DNA of 64,000 nucleotides from Hyphomonadaceae bacterium (GCA_028285145.1 JANQQC010000060.1:1-64000), one strand, 5' to 3'. Positions 35,751 to 45,756 are shown, counted from the stretch's first letter. Notes: generated by a model not told the origin, from the sequence alone. Program-made: numbers and translations.

Positions 35751-37235
35751 CTACTGGTTCAGTCTAAGGTCGGAGATTGAAGCCGCAATGTCTGCATAGG
35801 TATCGACGAGATCGGAGGCCGAGTTCGGCGTGTGGAAATAGCTTGGCTCCGTCGCGCAGTTGCGCAGAACTGTCTCAGCCGTCGTGTTGTTGAGATCGAA
35901 CACGATCGTATAGACGAAAACGCCTTCCGTTTTCGCCGCGTTGCAAAGTGTCGTCATGCGGTCCCAGCCATTGCCATAGGTTCCGGCATCAGTGCGCCAT
36001 GTGTTAAAGGCCCCATCCGTCATCATGATGATGACCTTGCGGACATTAGGGTCTGTATAGCCATGCGGCTCCGACCCGACCGGCCAGACATAAGACCAAC
36101 CTGGAGAAATCAGGTACCAGCCCATCGCGAAGCCTAGGGAACCATTGGTTGCGAAGTTGGCGGTCAGCCCGTTGATCGCCGTGGTCAGCGTGGACTTGTT
36201 GTAAGTGAGCGGCACGACCTCTGACGGTGAGCAATCGTCATAGGTCATGTTCAGCGCGGTGTCGTTTCTGATGCGAAAGGAGCCGGTATTGGAAGAGGTA
36301 ATACCGTCATCACCGCGCACCTTTTGATCATCATCCGCGTCGACGAACCAGTGAGGGTCTGCCGAGCCAAACCATGAGCCGGCTCCGGGCGCGGCATCCG
36401 TGAAGGCCTGCGCGCCATCTCGTTCGTAGATGCAGGTATTGTCGATATCATTATCGACATCGACCCATGTATGGTCGCCGTTCGGTTCCATCTGGTAAAC
36501 CGGATCCCATCGGCGACAGCTCCCATCCGACCAATAGCGCCCACAAACGGTTCCTGTCTGAACGCGGGTCTGCGACCGCCAGGTCCGATCCGGTTGTTCG
36601 TCGGTCATGGCGTTGAAGTATGGGCCGACATTGATTGTGTGATCGTAGGGCGCGATGGCAATGCGCACTTCGCCTTCCAGCGCGCTGCCTGCAGGGGGGA
36701 GGAGTTCATCAAGTGCGTTAAGCGCGGCGGTCTTTAGGACGTCGAGCTTTTCATCGCTCGTGCCGGTGACGTCGTCTGTCATCGATCCGGACACGTCAAA
36801 GACGAACGCAATGTCGAGTTTGTTGATGCCGTATGTCGCCGAGGCATCGACCGCGATTGGAATCTCCTCGCGCTGAACCGCTGCAAGAAGCACGGTGGCC
36901 TGGCGGCAATCTGCGCTCGCGCGGACTTCGTCCTGATCGGCCGGGATCACGACATCAACCTCGTCACAGCTAACACCATGAGTTTCATCACTGATCATCT
37001 GGGCGAAATATGAGCGCACCGTCGTCGTGATTTCCTCATCCGTTTTGCCGACCTGAAGGTCGCGCGCGCCCGCGATGACAGCGGCGTCCATCGCGAACTG
37101 GACCTTTTCCTTGCTGTTGACCGTCAGGTGCAGGTCCACGGCGAGTCCTGTGATCGCCATGATCGGGATCAGCATAAGTGCGGTGATGACGGCCATCTGG
37201 CCGCTTTCATTGCGTAAATCGCGCGCGCGAGGCAT
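35751..37235 (-). CDS. TadG-like pilus assembly protein with von Willebrand A domain
   Basis: 494 residues from MPRARDL. Residues 10-35 carry the TadE/TadG pilin-like segment (ESGQMAVITALMLIPIMAITGLAVDL), then NSKEKVQFAMDAAVIAGARD as in putative Flp-pilus assembly proteins. The vWA domain has the MIDAS motif DVSGSMT near 150 and a second metal-site segment VIIMMTDGAFN near 405. Six or more cysteines suggest periplasmic disulfides. No other tad/flp genes are nearby, so it may act alone. It is upstream of ssrA on the same strand. Confidence 0.82.
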   Translation of the reverse strand: MPRARDLRNESGQMAVITALMLIPIMAITGLAVDLHLTVNSKEKVQFAMDAAVIAGARDLQVGKTDEEITTTVRSYFAQMISDETHGVSCDEVDVVIPADQDEVRASADCRQATVLLAAVQREEIPIAVDASATYGINKLDIAFVFDVSGSMTDDVTGTSDEKLDVLKTAALNALDELLPPAGSALEGEVRIAIAPYDHTINVGPYFNAMTDEQPDRTWRSQTRVQTGTVCGRYWSDGSCRRWDPVYQMEPNGDHTWVDVDNDIDNTCIYERDGAQAFTDAAPGAGSWFGSADPHWFVDADDDQKVRGDDGITSSNTGSFRIRNDTALNMTYDDCSPSEVVPLTYNKSTLTTAINGLTANFATNGSLGFAMGWYLISPGWSYVWPVGSEPHGYTDPNVRKVIIMMTDGAFNTWRTDAGTYGNGWDRMTTLCNAAKTEGVFVYTIVFDLNNTTAETVLRNCATEPSYFHTPNSASDLVDTYADIAASISDLRLNQ

Positions 37236-37413
37236 GGCAACAGCCCTCCTGACGCACTGTTCTGTCACATCACGCTGACCGATCAGTTGATCCTGCTTTC
37301 GGGATCACACGGCTTTGTTCAGAAGCTGCTAACCATAAACGCTTGCTGCTTTGCATTTGGGCCGGGGCTGGTAAATCTTGTGCCGCGCAACCCAAAGGAT
37401 TCGGCCCCAAGCC

Positions 37414-38208
37414 ATGCAAACCTACCTCGACCTGCTTCAGGACATTCTCGACAATGGCGTTGATCGCGATGACCGCACGGGTGTGGGCACACGCGCGGTT
37501 TTCGGGCGGCAGATGCGTTTCGATATCTCAGAAAAATTTCCGCTGCTGACGACAAAGCGCCTGCATGTGCGGTCCATTATCGTCGAATTGCTCTGGTTCC
37601 TGCGCGGGGAAACCAATGTTCGCTGGCTGCAGGAACGCGGTGTTTCGATCTGGGATGAGTGGGCTGATGAGAATGGCGAACTTGGCCCTGTCTATGGCAA
37701 GCAATGGCGCAGCTGGGCGGCTCCAAACGGCGAGACGATCGACCAGATCCAGTGGGTGCTTGATGAGATCCGGACCAATCCAGCCTCGCGGCGGCTGATT
37801 GTGTCCGCCTGGAACCCGTCCGAAGTGAATGAGATGGCGCTGCCGCCCTGCCATTGCCTGTTTCAGTTCAATGTCATGAACGGCAAGCTGAACTGCCAGC
37901 TCTACCAGCGCTCGGCCGATGTGTTCCTCGGCGTGCCTTTCAACATCGCGTCCTATGCTCTGCTCACCATGATGATGGCACGCGCGACCAGTCTGGAAGC
38001 GGGTGAATTCGTGCTGACGCTGGGCGATGCGCATCTTTACTCAAACCATTTCGAGCAGGCTCGTCTTCAGCTGACCCGTACGCCGCGACCGGGCCCCAGA
38101 ATGATCTTGAATCCCGACAAGAACGATATCTTCAGCTGGGAGTTCGAGGATTTCGAAGTCGTCGATTACGACCCGCATCCCGGCATCAAGGCCCCGATCG
38201 CGGTTTAA
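37414..38208 (+). CDS. thyA: Thymidylate synthase
   Basis: 264 residues, the same length as E. coli ThyA. The nucleophile is C146 in [11 protein letters not shown], and the folate and dUMP contacts [30 protein letters not shown] and [10 protein letters not shown] are intact. It makes dTMP from dUMP using methylene-tetrahydrofolate. ATG at 37414 gives the family N-terminus. Its stop abuts the stop of the convergent transporter gene, with folA just beyond, which recycles the dihydrofolate ThyA produces. Confidence 0.97.
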   Translation: MQTYLDLLQDILDNGVDRDDRTGVGTRAVFGRQMRFDISEKFPLLTTKRLHVRSIIVELLWFLRGETNVRWLQERGVSIWDEWADENGELGPVYGKQWRSWAAPNGETIDQIQWVLDEIRTNPASRRLIVSAWNPSEVNEMALPPCHCLFQFNVMNGKLNCQLYQRSADVFLGVPFNIASYALLTMMMARATSLEAGEFVLTLGDAHLYSNHFEQARLQLTRTPRPGPRMILNPDKNDIFSWEFEDFEVVDYDPHPGIKAPIAV

Positions 38209-38907
38209 TCAGACAGATTGCGGATCGATCAGGCCGGCGTCTTCCCGTCGCCTGACGGCGGCTGATACGATGATCGCGCCAACCATCTTCCCGATAAAGA
38301 ACACGATCCAGTTGGCGGCGTGCAGCATGGTGCCGGCTGGCTCATCCAACCGCATCTGAATCGCAAGGTCTGCCCCGTACAGGAAGATCGTCGTGTCGAT
38401 GGGGGAGGCGAGCAGGCTGGAGAGCAGGATGCGCTGGGACAGGCGGTACTTCGTGAAGGTGTAGAGCGCCCAGTCGGCCATTTCCGACACCGCAAATGCG
38501 ATCCCCGAAGCGAGCGCGATGACGGGCCAAGCGTAGTAGAACGACCATGCGATAGCGAGCGCCATTACGATCAGCACACGCTGGCCCATGCGCCGTTGAA
38601 CAAAGTCCCGAAACACAAATACGAGACCTGTCACCAGCGTCAGGGGGTGAAGTTCGACCCCCCGCGCAAACATTTCGTTCGGGTCCATCAATTGGAGGCT
38701 TGGCACGACGCCGAACGACCAGTTCAGAAACGGGATCGTTGCAAAATAGATGAAGGCCCATGTGCGCCCGCCCTCGCGGTAGATGATGTAGAGCGTGCAA
38801 ACGAGCCCAATTGCGACAACAAGCAGGTCATCTGGTCGCCCACCGGTCAACGCGCCGACAATCTGTGTCACGAGAAATGAAACTGCGTTGACAATCTCTG
38901 CGATCAT
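38209..38907 (-). CDS. YhhQ/VUT-family transporter, probable queuosine-precursor uptake
   Basis: 232 residues with about six membrane helices and the family motifs GLVFVFRDFVQRRMGQRVLI, AFAVSEMADWALYTF and LASPIDTTIFLYG. The family (COG1738, DUF165) includes YhhQ, which imports preQ0/preQ1. The organism appears to make preQ0 itself (queC/E/D 5 kb away), so this would be a salvage route. It lies between thyA and folA on the opposite strand. Confidence 0.85.
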   Translation of the reverse strand: MIAEIVNAVSFLVTQIVGALTGGRPDDLLVVAIGLVCTLYIIYREGGRTWAFIYFATIPFLNWSFGVVPSLQLMDPNEMFARGVELHPLTLVTGLVFVFRDFVQRRMGQRVLIVMALAIAWSFYYAWPVIALASGIAFAVSEMADWALYTFTKYRLSQRILLSSLLASPIDTTIFLYGADLAIQMRLDEPAGTMLHAANWIVFFIGKMVGAIIVSAAVRRREDAGLIDPQSV

Positions 38908-39057
38908 GGCGACCTCGAAGTGTTCGGCGACCTGTAATGGTTGCGCGGGTTCAGGTGTGCCAGTGGCATTCCCCGCCAGCCCACAAAGGTCAACTAGATC
39001 ATGTCGCCGGTTGCGGCGAGGGCATCGCGCAGGAGATCAGCTCAGAATGAGGAAGAC

Positions 39058-39585
39058 ATGACCGGTGAGGTAAAGCTTTGTCTCATCGTCGCCCGGGCGC
39101 GAAACGGTGTGATTGGTGCGAAGGGCGGGTTGCCGTGGCGTCTGTCCGGCGATCTTGTATTTTTCAAGAAAACAACGCTCGGCAAGCCGATCATCATGGG
39201 CCGGAACACGTGGGAAAGTCTTCCGCGCCAGCCGCTGCCTGGGCGCGAGAACATCGTTTTGACGAAGGACTGGTCTTACGCGGCCAACGGTGCGCGGGTT
39301 TATTCGAGCTTTTCATCTGCAGTCGCCGCGGCCCGCGCCATCGCTGCGCGCGCGGGTGAGGACGAGGTCTTCGTTATTGGCGGCGGGGCCGTTTACGACC
39401 GGGCGCTCAAGGTGGCCGACCGCATCTATCTCACTGAAGTCGATGTCGAACCGGACGGCGACACATACTTCCCGGCGCTGGATGAAAACGCATGGGTGGA
39501 AACCAGCGTTTCAGAGTTCAAGGCCGACGAGAAGAATGAACATGACTTCCGTATTCGTGTCCTTGATCGCGACTTTGCCTCTTAA
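39058..39585 (+). CDS. folA: Dihydrofolate reductase
   Basis: 175 residues. LCLIVARARNGVIGAKGGLPWRLSGDL contains the substrate pocket, with aspartate D in SGDL as the usual proton donor region; MGRNTWESL and FVIGGGAVYDRAL bind NADPH. GAGGAAG just before the ATG at 39058 decides the start over an upstream ATG at 39001. It regenerates tetrahydrofolate consumed by ThyA. Confidence 0.96.
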   Translation: MTGEVKLCLIVARARNGVIGAKGGLPWRLSGDLVFFKKTTLGKPIIMGRNTWESLPRQPLPGRENIVLTKDWSYAANGARVYSSFSSAVAAARAIAARAGEDEVFVIGGGAVYDRALKVADRIYLTEVDVEPDGDTYFPALDENAWVETSVSEFKADEKNEHDFRIRVLDRDFAS

Positions 39586-39626
39586 GACGGGCTCACATAG
39601 GCTGCCGGAAAAGAGGACACGCCGCC

Positions 39627-40538
39627 ATGGAATTTGAAGTTATCGCCGAAGGCCTTCGCTTCCCCGAAGCGCCTGTCGTCATGACCGATGGGTCGGTGAT
39701 CGTCGTTGAGATTGAGCGCAAGACTGTCACGCGCTGCTGGGCTGGCGGGAAGACCGAGGTGATCGCTGAGCCGGGCGGCGGCCCGAACGGCCTCGCAATC
39801 GGGCCGGATGGCGCGCTCTATTGCTGTAATAATGGCGGCTTTCTCTATCACGACGTCGACGGGCTGATGGTTCCAGGACATTGTCCTGACGACTATTCCG
39901 GCGGCCGCGTTGAGCGAATCGATATCGCAACCGGGAAAGTGGACCGGCTGTACGAAGAGGCGGACGGGATTGATCTGCGCGGCCCCAATGACATCGTGTT
40001 CGACAAGGCCGGCAATTTCTACTTCACCGATCTCGGTAAGACCTATTCCCGAAGCCGCGACAATGGTGGCCTATTTTTCGGCAAACCCGATGGGAGCGAG
40101 GTCAAATGCCTGGACTATCCCCACATCTCGCCAAACGGCGTCGGCCTCTCACCAGATGAGAAACACGTCTACTTCGCCGACACGATGTCAGCGCGCCTCT
40201 GGGCCTTCAATATCGCCGAGCCGGGGGAACTGGACCCGATTGCGCCGCCCTTCGCCAAGGGGAGAGTGGTCGCTGGCATGCCTGAGCTGCGCTATTTCGA
40301 CAGTCTCGCTGTCGCCGCATCCGGCAATGTATGCGTCGCTACCATCGCAATGGGTGGCATCACGACGATCCAGCCGAATGGCGAGCATAGCCATATCGCC
40401 CTTCCAGATCCGTTCGTGACCAATATCGCTTTTGGCGGCGAAGACATGCGCGATGCCTACATCACGCTGTCCGGCACAGGAAAATTGATCAAATGCCGAT
40501 GGCCGGAAGCTGGCCTGAAGCTGAATTTCAATGCCTGA
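39627..40538 (+). CDS. SMP-30/gluconolactonase family lactonase
   Basis: 303 residues of a six-bladed beta-propeller. Blade motifs with metal-ligand positions are visible: an early Glu in GLRFPEAPV, Asn in GPNDIVFDKAGNFYFTDLG and the SPNGVGLSPDEKHVYFADT blade with its Asp. The family hydrolyses sugar or related lactones. Forty-one bases separate it from folA on the same strand, but there is no functional link to folate. Substrate unknown. Confidence 0.88.
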   Translation: MEFEVIAEGLRFPEAPVVMTDGSVIVVEIERKTVTRCWAGGKTEVIAEPGGGPNGLAIGPDGALYCCNNGGFLYHDVDGLMVPGHCPDDYSGGRVERIDIATGKVDRLYEEADGIDLRGPNDIVFDKAGNFYFTDLGKTYSRSRDNGGLFFGKPDGSEVKCLDYPHISPNGVGLSPDEKHVYFADTMSARLWAFNIAEPGELDPIAPPFAKGRVVAGMPELRYFDSLAVAASGNVCVATIAMGGITTIQPNGEHSHIALPDPFVTNIAFGGEDMRDAYITLSGTGKLIKCRWPEAGLKLNFNA

Positions 40539-40626
40539 GAGATACGGAGCTTGCCACTTTCCTGCCGCTTGTGCGTGTCACGAAGCGCCTTAATCTGAAG
40601 GTTCTCACCTGTCTGGAGTGTTCCGA

Positions 40627-42159
40627 ATGCGTATAGCTCTCGCCGCCGCAGCCCTTTCCGCAACCGCTTTTGCTGCTTCCGCTGCAGCCGAGGAGGGCGG
40701 GCAGAGCGATGCCATGACCTCCGCGCTCGCCGCTGGTTACAAGGCTGCCTTCACCTGCTCGGCCACGTTCAACGCCAATCAGTCACTGGCCGAGATAGAA
40801 GCCAACGAACTCACCGGGATCTATCCTGACTATCGCTCGGCGCTGCGGTCTCTCGGGCGGGCCCAGATCGACTCAGCCAACAAGACAGTTTCGGTCGCCT
40901 ATGATTCTGCTTTGCCCCCGCGCATGGCCGTCTGGCGGCCCGGCATGGGGTGCGCCCAGCTGCCGATCGGCGCTGATGCGTCCGCGGCAGACTATGTCCC
41001 CGGCTTTTCAAGCTGGCCGGAGCCGACTGCGCCAGATCGTTCAACCGCCATCGGCTCGAATGTGGTGATCACGTCTAACGTCGCCTTCTTCGAGCGTCTC
41101 GAAGTGCCTGTGACATTTGCCTTTGATGGTCAGTCCTATGGTGAGGACAACCGCACCAGCGCGCTCGTCATCGCGCAGAATGGTCAGATCATCGCCGAGC
41201 GGTATGCGCGCGGCATCGACGCCGAAACGCCTCAGCGCACATGGTCTGTGGCAAAATCCATTGCGGCGACGCTGATTGGTGTGGCGGACGAGCAGGGCAT
41301 TCTGGAGCTGGACTTCCCGGCCGTGATCGAAGCCTGGACGGCAGGCGGCGACCCGCGCCGGGAGATCACCGTTCGCAATCTGCTCCATATGTCCTCCGGC
41401 CTGGATAGTGGCGAACGCGGATCACGGACTGACCGGATCTATTTCGGCGGCCAGCGCGTGATCGACAAGGCCGTGACGGCGTCCCTTGAAGCGGTGCCGG
41501 GTGCGCGCTGGAAGTATGCCAACAATGACACCCTGCTAGCCGTCCGCGCCCTGCGCGAGGCCATGGAGGACGATGCCGCCTATCACCGTTTCCCCTATGA
41601 AGCGCTGCTCCTGAAAATCGGTGCCGAGCGCACCACGCTGGAGACGGACTGGAATGGCGATTATCTCGCATCCAGTCAGGTCTGGTCGACCGCAAGGGAC
41701 CTCGCCCGCATTGGACAGCTATACCTGCAGGATGGCGTGTGGGGTGGTGAGCGCCTGCTACCGGAGGGCTGGGTCGAATTCGTCACGACGCCAGCCCCCG
41801 ACCAGCCTGAGATCGACCTCGGTTATGGCGCGCAGTTCTGGTTGCTGAACAATGCCGACGGCGTGCCGGAAGATACGTTCGCGGCGATGGGTCATCGCGG
41901 CCAGTTCATCGTGATTGTCCCTTCAAAGAACGTCGTGATCGTTCGTCGTGGCTATGATGAAAGTGGCGGTGACGGATTTGATATTGCCCGCTTCACGGCT
42001 GACGTGCTCACCGCGCTTGAGCCTGATGAGTATGAGCAGCTCGTCGATGAAGAAGGCTTTGCCGTCTACGACGAAGATGGAAATCCGGTTTACGTGCTCA
42101 CCCCTGAGCAGGAGTTCGAGCTGGAGCTGAGGCGCGAACGCGAGCGTGCCCGGAACTAG
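40627..42159 (+). CDS. Periplasmic beta-lactamase-fold serine hydrolase
   Basis: 510 residues from MRIALAAAALSA, with a signal peptide ending ASAAA near 21. The penicillin-binding-protein fold motifs are S207-V-A-K210 in RTWSVAKSIAA, YANND as the tyrosine motif, and HRG in MGHRGQFIVIV. These match the class C/esterase EstB/6-aminohexanoate-dimer hydrolase group. The tail after about 450 is acidic then basic. A true beta-lactamase activity cannot be assumed. Confidence 0.87.
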   Translation: MRIALAAAALSATAFAASAAAEEGGQSDAMTSALAAGYKAAFTCSATFNANQSLAEIEANELTGIYPDYRSALRSLGRAQIDSANKTVSVAYDSALPPRMAVWRPGMGCAQLPIGADASAADYVPGFSSWPEPTAPDRSTAIGSNVVITSNVAFFERLEVPVTFAFDGQSYGEDNRTSALVIAQNGQIIAERYARGIDAETPQRTWSVAKSIAATLIGVADEQGILELDFPAVIEAWTAGGDPRREITVRNLLHMSSGLDSGERGSRTDRIYFGGQRVIDKAVTASLEAVPGARWKYANNDTLLAVRALREAMEDDAAYHRFPYEALLLKIGAERTTLETDWNGDYLASSQVWSTARDLARIGQLYLQDGVWGGERLLPEGWVEFVTTPAPDQPEIDLGYGAQFWLLNNADGVPEDTFAAMGHRGQFIVIVPSKNVVIVRRGYDESGGDGFDIARFTADVLTALEPDEYEQLVDEEGFAVYDEDGNPVYVLTPEQEFELELRRERERARN

Positions 42160-42162
42160 ACC

Positions 42163-42876
42163 CTAGCGGCCTGCCAGCGCGCAGGCCGCCAGGCCCTCGC
42201 CATCGACGACCCGCATTCGGGCCTGCAATGTGCCAGCCCGCTGACGGACATAAGGTCCGGGCGGGTCGAGCCGCCATTTGTTGGGGCTTGGCAAGACGGC
42301 TGCGAGCAGGGCGGCTTCGCGCTCGGTCAGGTCTGCCGCCGACTTGCCGAAGCGCACACGGGCGGCGGCTTCAGCCCCGAAGATGCCGTCGCCCCATTCA
42401 GCGACGTTCAGATACATCTCCATCACCCGCTCCTTCCCCCAGACGAAGTCAATAAAGAGCGCGAACCAGGCCTCGGCGGCTTTTCTCGGGTATCCGCCGC
42501 CATTCCAAAGGAAGACGTTCTTTGCTGTTTGCTGAGTGATTGTGGATGCTCCGCGACGGCCCTGGCCGCGTTCGGCCTCATCGATCGCCTGCTCGATCGC
42601 GTCGACGTCTATGCCGTCATGCTGGCAGAACCGGCTGTCCTCAGCGGCGATGACGGCGCGCACGAGATGAGGAGAAATCTCTTCGATCGGCACCGTGACT
42701 TTCCGCAGTGTTTCACCGGCAATGCCGCGCTCGGCCATGGTGATTGTGATCGGAGCAGGGGTGGCGATCAGGATCAGGCCATAGACGTGCACGGCCACGA
42801 AGAGCGCCCCAACGGCCCAAAGGAGCCTTACCAGCCAGCGCCGCAGGGGATGGATGTCGTTCAGGCCATCTCCCAT
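42163..42876 (-). CDS. mtgA: Monofunctional biosynthetic peptidoglycan transglycosylase
   Basis: 237 residues with one N-terminal membrane helix (LLWAVGALFVAVHVYGLILIA) and a family 51 glycosyltransferase domain: catalytic E79 in AAEDSRFCQHDGID, then RRGASTITQQTAKNVFLW and KERVMEMYLNVAEWGDGIFGAE. It polymerises lipid II into glycan strands. The start overlaps the end of queG by 16 bases, so the two are probably co-transcribed. Confidence 0.96.
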   Translation of the reverse strand: MGDGLNDIHPLRRWLVRLLWAVGALFVAVHVYGLILIATPAPITITMAERGIAGETLRKVTVPIEEISPHLVRAVIAAEDSRFCQHDGIDVDAIEQAIDEAERGQGRRGASTITQQTAKNVFLWNGGGYPRKAAEAWFALFIDFVWGKERVMEMYLNVAEWGDGIFGAEAAARVRFGKSAADLTEREAALLAAVLPSPNKWRLDPPGPYVRQRAGTLQARMRVVDGEGLAACALAGR

Positions 42877-43964
42877 TCTGCCCGAACCTCCGCATCTGTT
42901 TCACTGGCGAGCCGAGCCTGTTTTTCGGCCTCGAAGCGCTCAGAGTCCAGCTGACACAACGCCCAGACGGCCGCGCCGCGCACCAACGCAGACGCGTCAT
43001 CCAGCAGGCTGGTGGCTGTTTCCACCCCATTCCCGGAATTGCCGAGTGCGATCAGCACGTTGCGCACGAAGCGATCCCGGCCGATCCGCTTGATCGGCGA
43101 GCCCGCAAAGATTTCCCGGAAATGCGCATCATCCAGAGCAGCCAGCGATTCCAGCGTTGGGTCGCGTAGCTCAATCCGGGCATGATAGGCGGCCTCGTGC
43201 GCGACCGAGGCGAACTTGTTCCAGGGACAAATAGCGAGACAATCATCGCAGCCATAGATTCGGTTCCCCATGGCCTGACGGAACTCAACAGGGACGGGGC
43301 CTTTGTGCTCAATCGTGAGGTAGGAGATGCAACGCCGGGCATCGAGCTGATAGGGTGCAGGAAAGGCATCTGTCGGGCAGACATCGAGGCAGGCCCGGCA
43401 CTGGCCGCAATGATCTGTTCCGGGCGTGTCTGGCGTGAGCTCCTCGTCGGTAAGCATGACACCGAGAAACAGCCATGAGCCGTGCTCGCGGCTGACAAGG
43501 TTGGTATGCCTGCCTTGCCAGCCGAGCCCGGCCTTTTCGGCGAGAGGCTTCTCCATCAACGGTGCTGTGTCGACGAACACCTTCACCTCGGCACCGATCT
43601 CGGCGACAAACGCCCGCGCCAGCGCCTTCAGCCGTTTTTTCAGAACGTCGTGATAGTCGGCATTGCGGGCATAGACAGAGAGGTTTCCGATGTTTCGGCG
43701 CGCGAGTGTCTCCATGGGATCGTGATCCGGCCCGTAATTCATGGCGACGACGATTGCGGATTTCGCATCCGGCCACATGGCGGTCGGGGCCTTGCGGCGC
43801 TCCAGCGTTGTTTCCATCCAATCCATAGTGCCGTGCCGACCGGCCTCAATGAAGGCTTCAAGCTTCCCGCTCGCCGCCCATGCTTCGTCCGCCCGCGCAA
43901 TCCCGCAGGCATCGAACCCAAGTTCTGTGGCTTGTGACTTCAGGAAGGCCTCTGAGGCAGACAT
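42861..43964 (-). CDS. queG: Epoxyqueuosine reductase
   Basis: 367 residues. Catalytic aspartate D132 in FVDTAPLMEKPLAEKAGLGW, and two [4Fe-4S] clusters in CGQCRACLDVCPTDAFPAP and CDDCLAICPWN, as in the cobalamin-dependent QueG; a HEAT-like helical tail follows (LLDDASALVRGAAVWAL). It performs the last step of queuosine formation in tRNA. It is first in a queG-mtgA pair, about 10 kb from queCED. Confidence 0.95.
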   Translation of the reverse strand: MSASEAFLKSQATELGFDACGIARADEAWAASGKLEAFIEAGRHGTMDWMETTLERRKAPTAMWPDAKSAIVVAMNYGPDHDPMETLARRNIGNLSVYARNADYHDVLKKRLKALARAFVAEIGAEVKVFVDTAPLMEKPLAEKAGLGWQGRHTNLVSREHGSWLFLGVMLTDEELTPDTPGTDHCGQCRACLDVCPTDAFPAPYQLDARRCISYLTIEHKGPVPVEFRQAMGNRIYGCDDCLAICPWNKFASVAHEAAYHARIELRDPTLESLAALDDAHFREIFAGSPIKRIGRDRFVRNVLIALGNSGNGVETATSLLDDASALVRGAAVWALCQLDSERFEAEKQARLASETDAEVRAEWEMA

Positions 43965-43970
43965 GGCGAG

Positions 43971-44648
43971 TCAGAAATCGAGATCGGCATAGTGCGCTGC
44001 AGGTCTTGCGCCATCCAGTCGGTCAGCAAGTACGGCGCGCATGGCAGGGCGCGACTTCAGCTTTGCGTACCAAGTCTTCAGGTCTGGCGCTGACAACCAG
44101 TCAACATCACCGAAATAGTCGAATGCGGAGAGATGCGCCGCCACGGAAAGGTCGGCGACGCTCAGGCTACGCCCGCCGATCCATGGCCGGTGTTCAGCCA
44201 GCGCGTTGAGGACGGTGAGCTTGCCGCGCAGGGCATGCGCGCCAGTCCGCAGCGCGTTGCTGTCGGGCGCACGGCTCCGGCGGATGACCTGATTAACACG
44301 CTCAGCCAGGAGGGAAGCGGTCACCTCCGCCATGCTTTCCTCGGTCCACTGCCACAGACGGCGGGCCTCGGCGCGATCGAGCGCATTGATCGGCAGGAGG
44401 CGTGCGTCACGCACCGTCTCCTCAATGTGCTCGACAATGGCATGCGTGCCAACAGCGACAACGCGTCCGGCCGTTCCGTCCGTATCGATCAGCATGGGCC
44501 CGCGCGCGCCCGGTCCCGCCTTGGAGACTTCGGCATGCGGAGACCAGGGCGGCGACTCCACGAAGTCCACCGACTGAGCCTTCTCACCAAGAGCGAGTCT
44601 CGCAGTGCGTCCGTGTGGGTCGAGCAGCCAGTGGAACAGTCTTTTCAT
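43971..44648 (-). CDS. Glutathione S-transferase family protein
   Basis: 225 residues: a thioredoxin-like N-terminal domain (MKRLFHWLLDPHGRTARLALGEK) and a helical C-terminal domain with PWIGGRSLSVADLSVAAHLSAFDYFG, the N-capping box of GSTs. The N-terminal motif has HGRT where the catalytic Ser/Cys usually sits. It ends 6 bases before queG begins on the same strand, so these may form one operon. Substrate unknown. Confidence 0.87.
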   Translation of the reverse strand: MKRLFHWLLDPHGRTARLALGEKAQSVDFVESPPWSPHAEVSKAGPGARGPMLIDTDGTAGRVVAVGTHAIVEHIEETVRDARLLPINALDRAEARRLWQWTEESMAEVTASLLAERVNQVIRRSRAPDSNALRTGAHALRGKLTVLNALAEHRPWIGGRSLSVADLSVAAHLSAFDYFGDVDWLSAPDLKTWYAKLKSRPAMRAVLADRLDGARPAAHYADLDF

Positions 44649-44680
44649 CGGCGGCGACCCTAGAGGAAATCCGGCCGGTG

Positions 44681-45643
44681 TTAAGCGGCGTCTTCCTCAA
44701 AGCTTTCGCCGCCATGAGACTCCGCATGGCCGCGCGGGTCCGGGTGGATCAGAATGTCAGCTGCCGGAAACTCGTCCAGAATGGCGCGCTCGGCGGCCAC
44801 CATGCGTTCATGGGCGTCCACCAATGTGATGCCGGGCGGCAAGTCCGCATGGAATTGGATATGGACATAAGGCCCGGATGCGCGGGTACGCAGGGCATGA
44901 ATGTCGAGAAGATGCCCGCCGGCGAGGGCAAGCTCCCGGATTCGCGCCCGGGCCTCGTCTGACAGCTCTCTGTCGAGCAGTTGGTTTATGCCGCCACGCG
45001 CCACGTCGAGCGCGCTCCATGCCAGCCAGACCGCAACACCCAGTCCGATCAGGGGGTCGGCCCATGGGGCATTGAGCATGGTGGCTGCGCCAATACCACC
45101 AATCACAGCGAAGTTCGCGGCAAGGTCAGCTGCGTAGTGGGCACGATCACCCGCTGTCGCCACCGATCCTGTTTTTCGTATGGCACGCGTTTGCGCCCAG
45201 ACGAGGCCGATCGTGAGAACTATGGAAATCACCATCACGCCTATGGCGAGCCCGCCCCGCTGAACCTCGCGTGGCGCGAACACGTGTCCGATGGCCTCGC
45301 GCGCCACCAGAGCCGCCGCAACACCGACCAGCATAGCTTGCACGACACTGGCAAAGCCTTCGGCTTTGCCGTGCCCATGCCGGTGATCGTCGTCTGGTGG
45401 TCGCGCGGCGTAAGCCACAGCCGCCAGCGTGAACAGGGAGGCGGCGAGATCGAGGCCTGAGTCAGCCAGCGATGACAGCATCGCTACGGAATCGGAGACA
45501 AACCATGCCCACGCCTTGAGCAAGGTCAGCGTCGTGGCGACACCAACAGACAGAAACGCGGTTCGCCGGGTGATCTTTGCAGCCACGCCAGCTGGCAAGC
45601 CGCCCGGCAGATGGCCGTCACCCTCTGTTGCATGTCCGCTCAT
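44681..45643 (-). CDS. Cation diffusion facilitator (zinc/iron efflux)
   Basis: 320 residues with about six membrane helices. The metal site residues are in SLADSGLDLAA (D-x3-D) and DRAHYAADLAAN (H-x3-D), the FieF/YiiP pattern for divalent zinc, iron or cadmium. A His-rich loop (DDDHRHGHGKAEG) precedes helix 3, and a cytoplasmic domain ends with HIHPDP-like ILIHPDPRGHAESHGG. It exports divalent metals with proton exchange. Confidence 0.93.
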   Translation of the reverse strand: MSGHATEGDGHLPGGLPAGVAAKITRRTAFLSVGVATTLTLLKAWAWFVSDSVAMLSSLADSGLDLAASLFTLAAVAYAARPPDDDHRHGHGKAEGFASVVQAMLVGVAAALVAREAIGHVFAPREVQRGGLAIGVMVISIVLTIGLVWAQTRAIRKTGSVATAGDRAHYAADLAANFAVIGGIGAATMLNAPWADPLIGLGVAVWLAWSALDVARGGINQLLDRELSDEARARIRELALAGGHLLDIHALRTRASGPYVHIQFHADLPPGITLVDAHERMVAAERAILDEFPAADILIHPDPRGHAESHGGESFEEDAA

Positions 45644-45756
45644 TCAAGCACCTCAACGTCAGGTGGAAGACATAAGCCCTGAACTCGAAATGTCAAAAAA
45701 TCTTATTATAACAGCGTGTTAAATGAAAATGAGAGGCGGTGTCATTCTCAGAGGCG

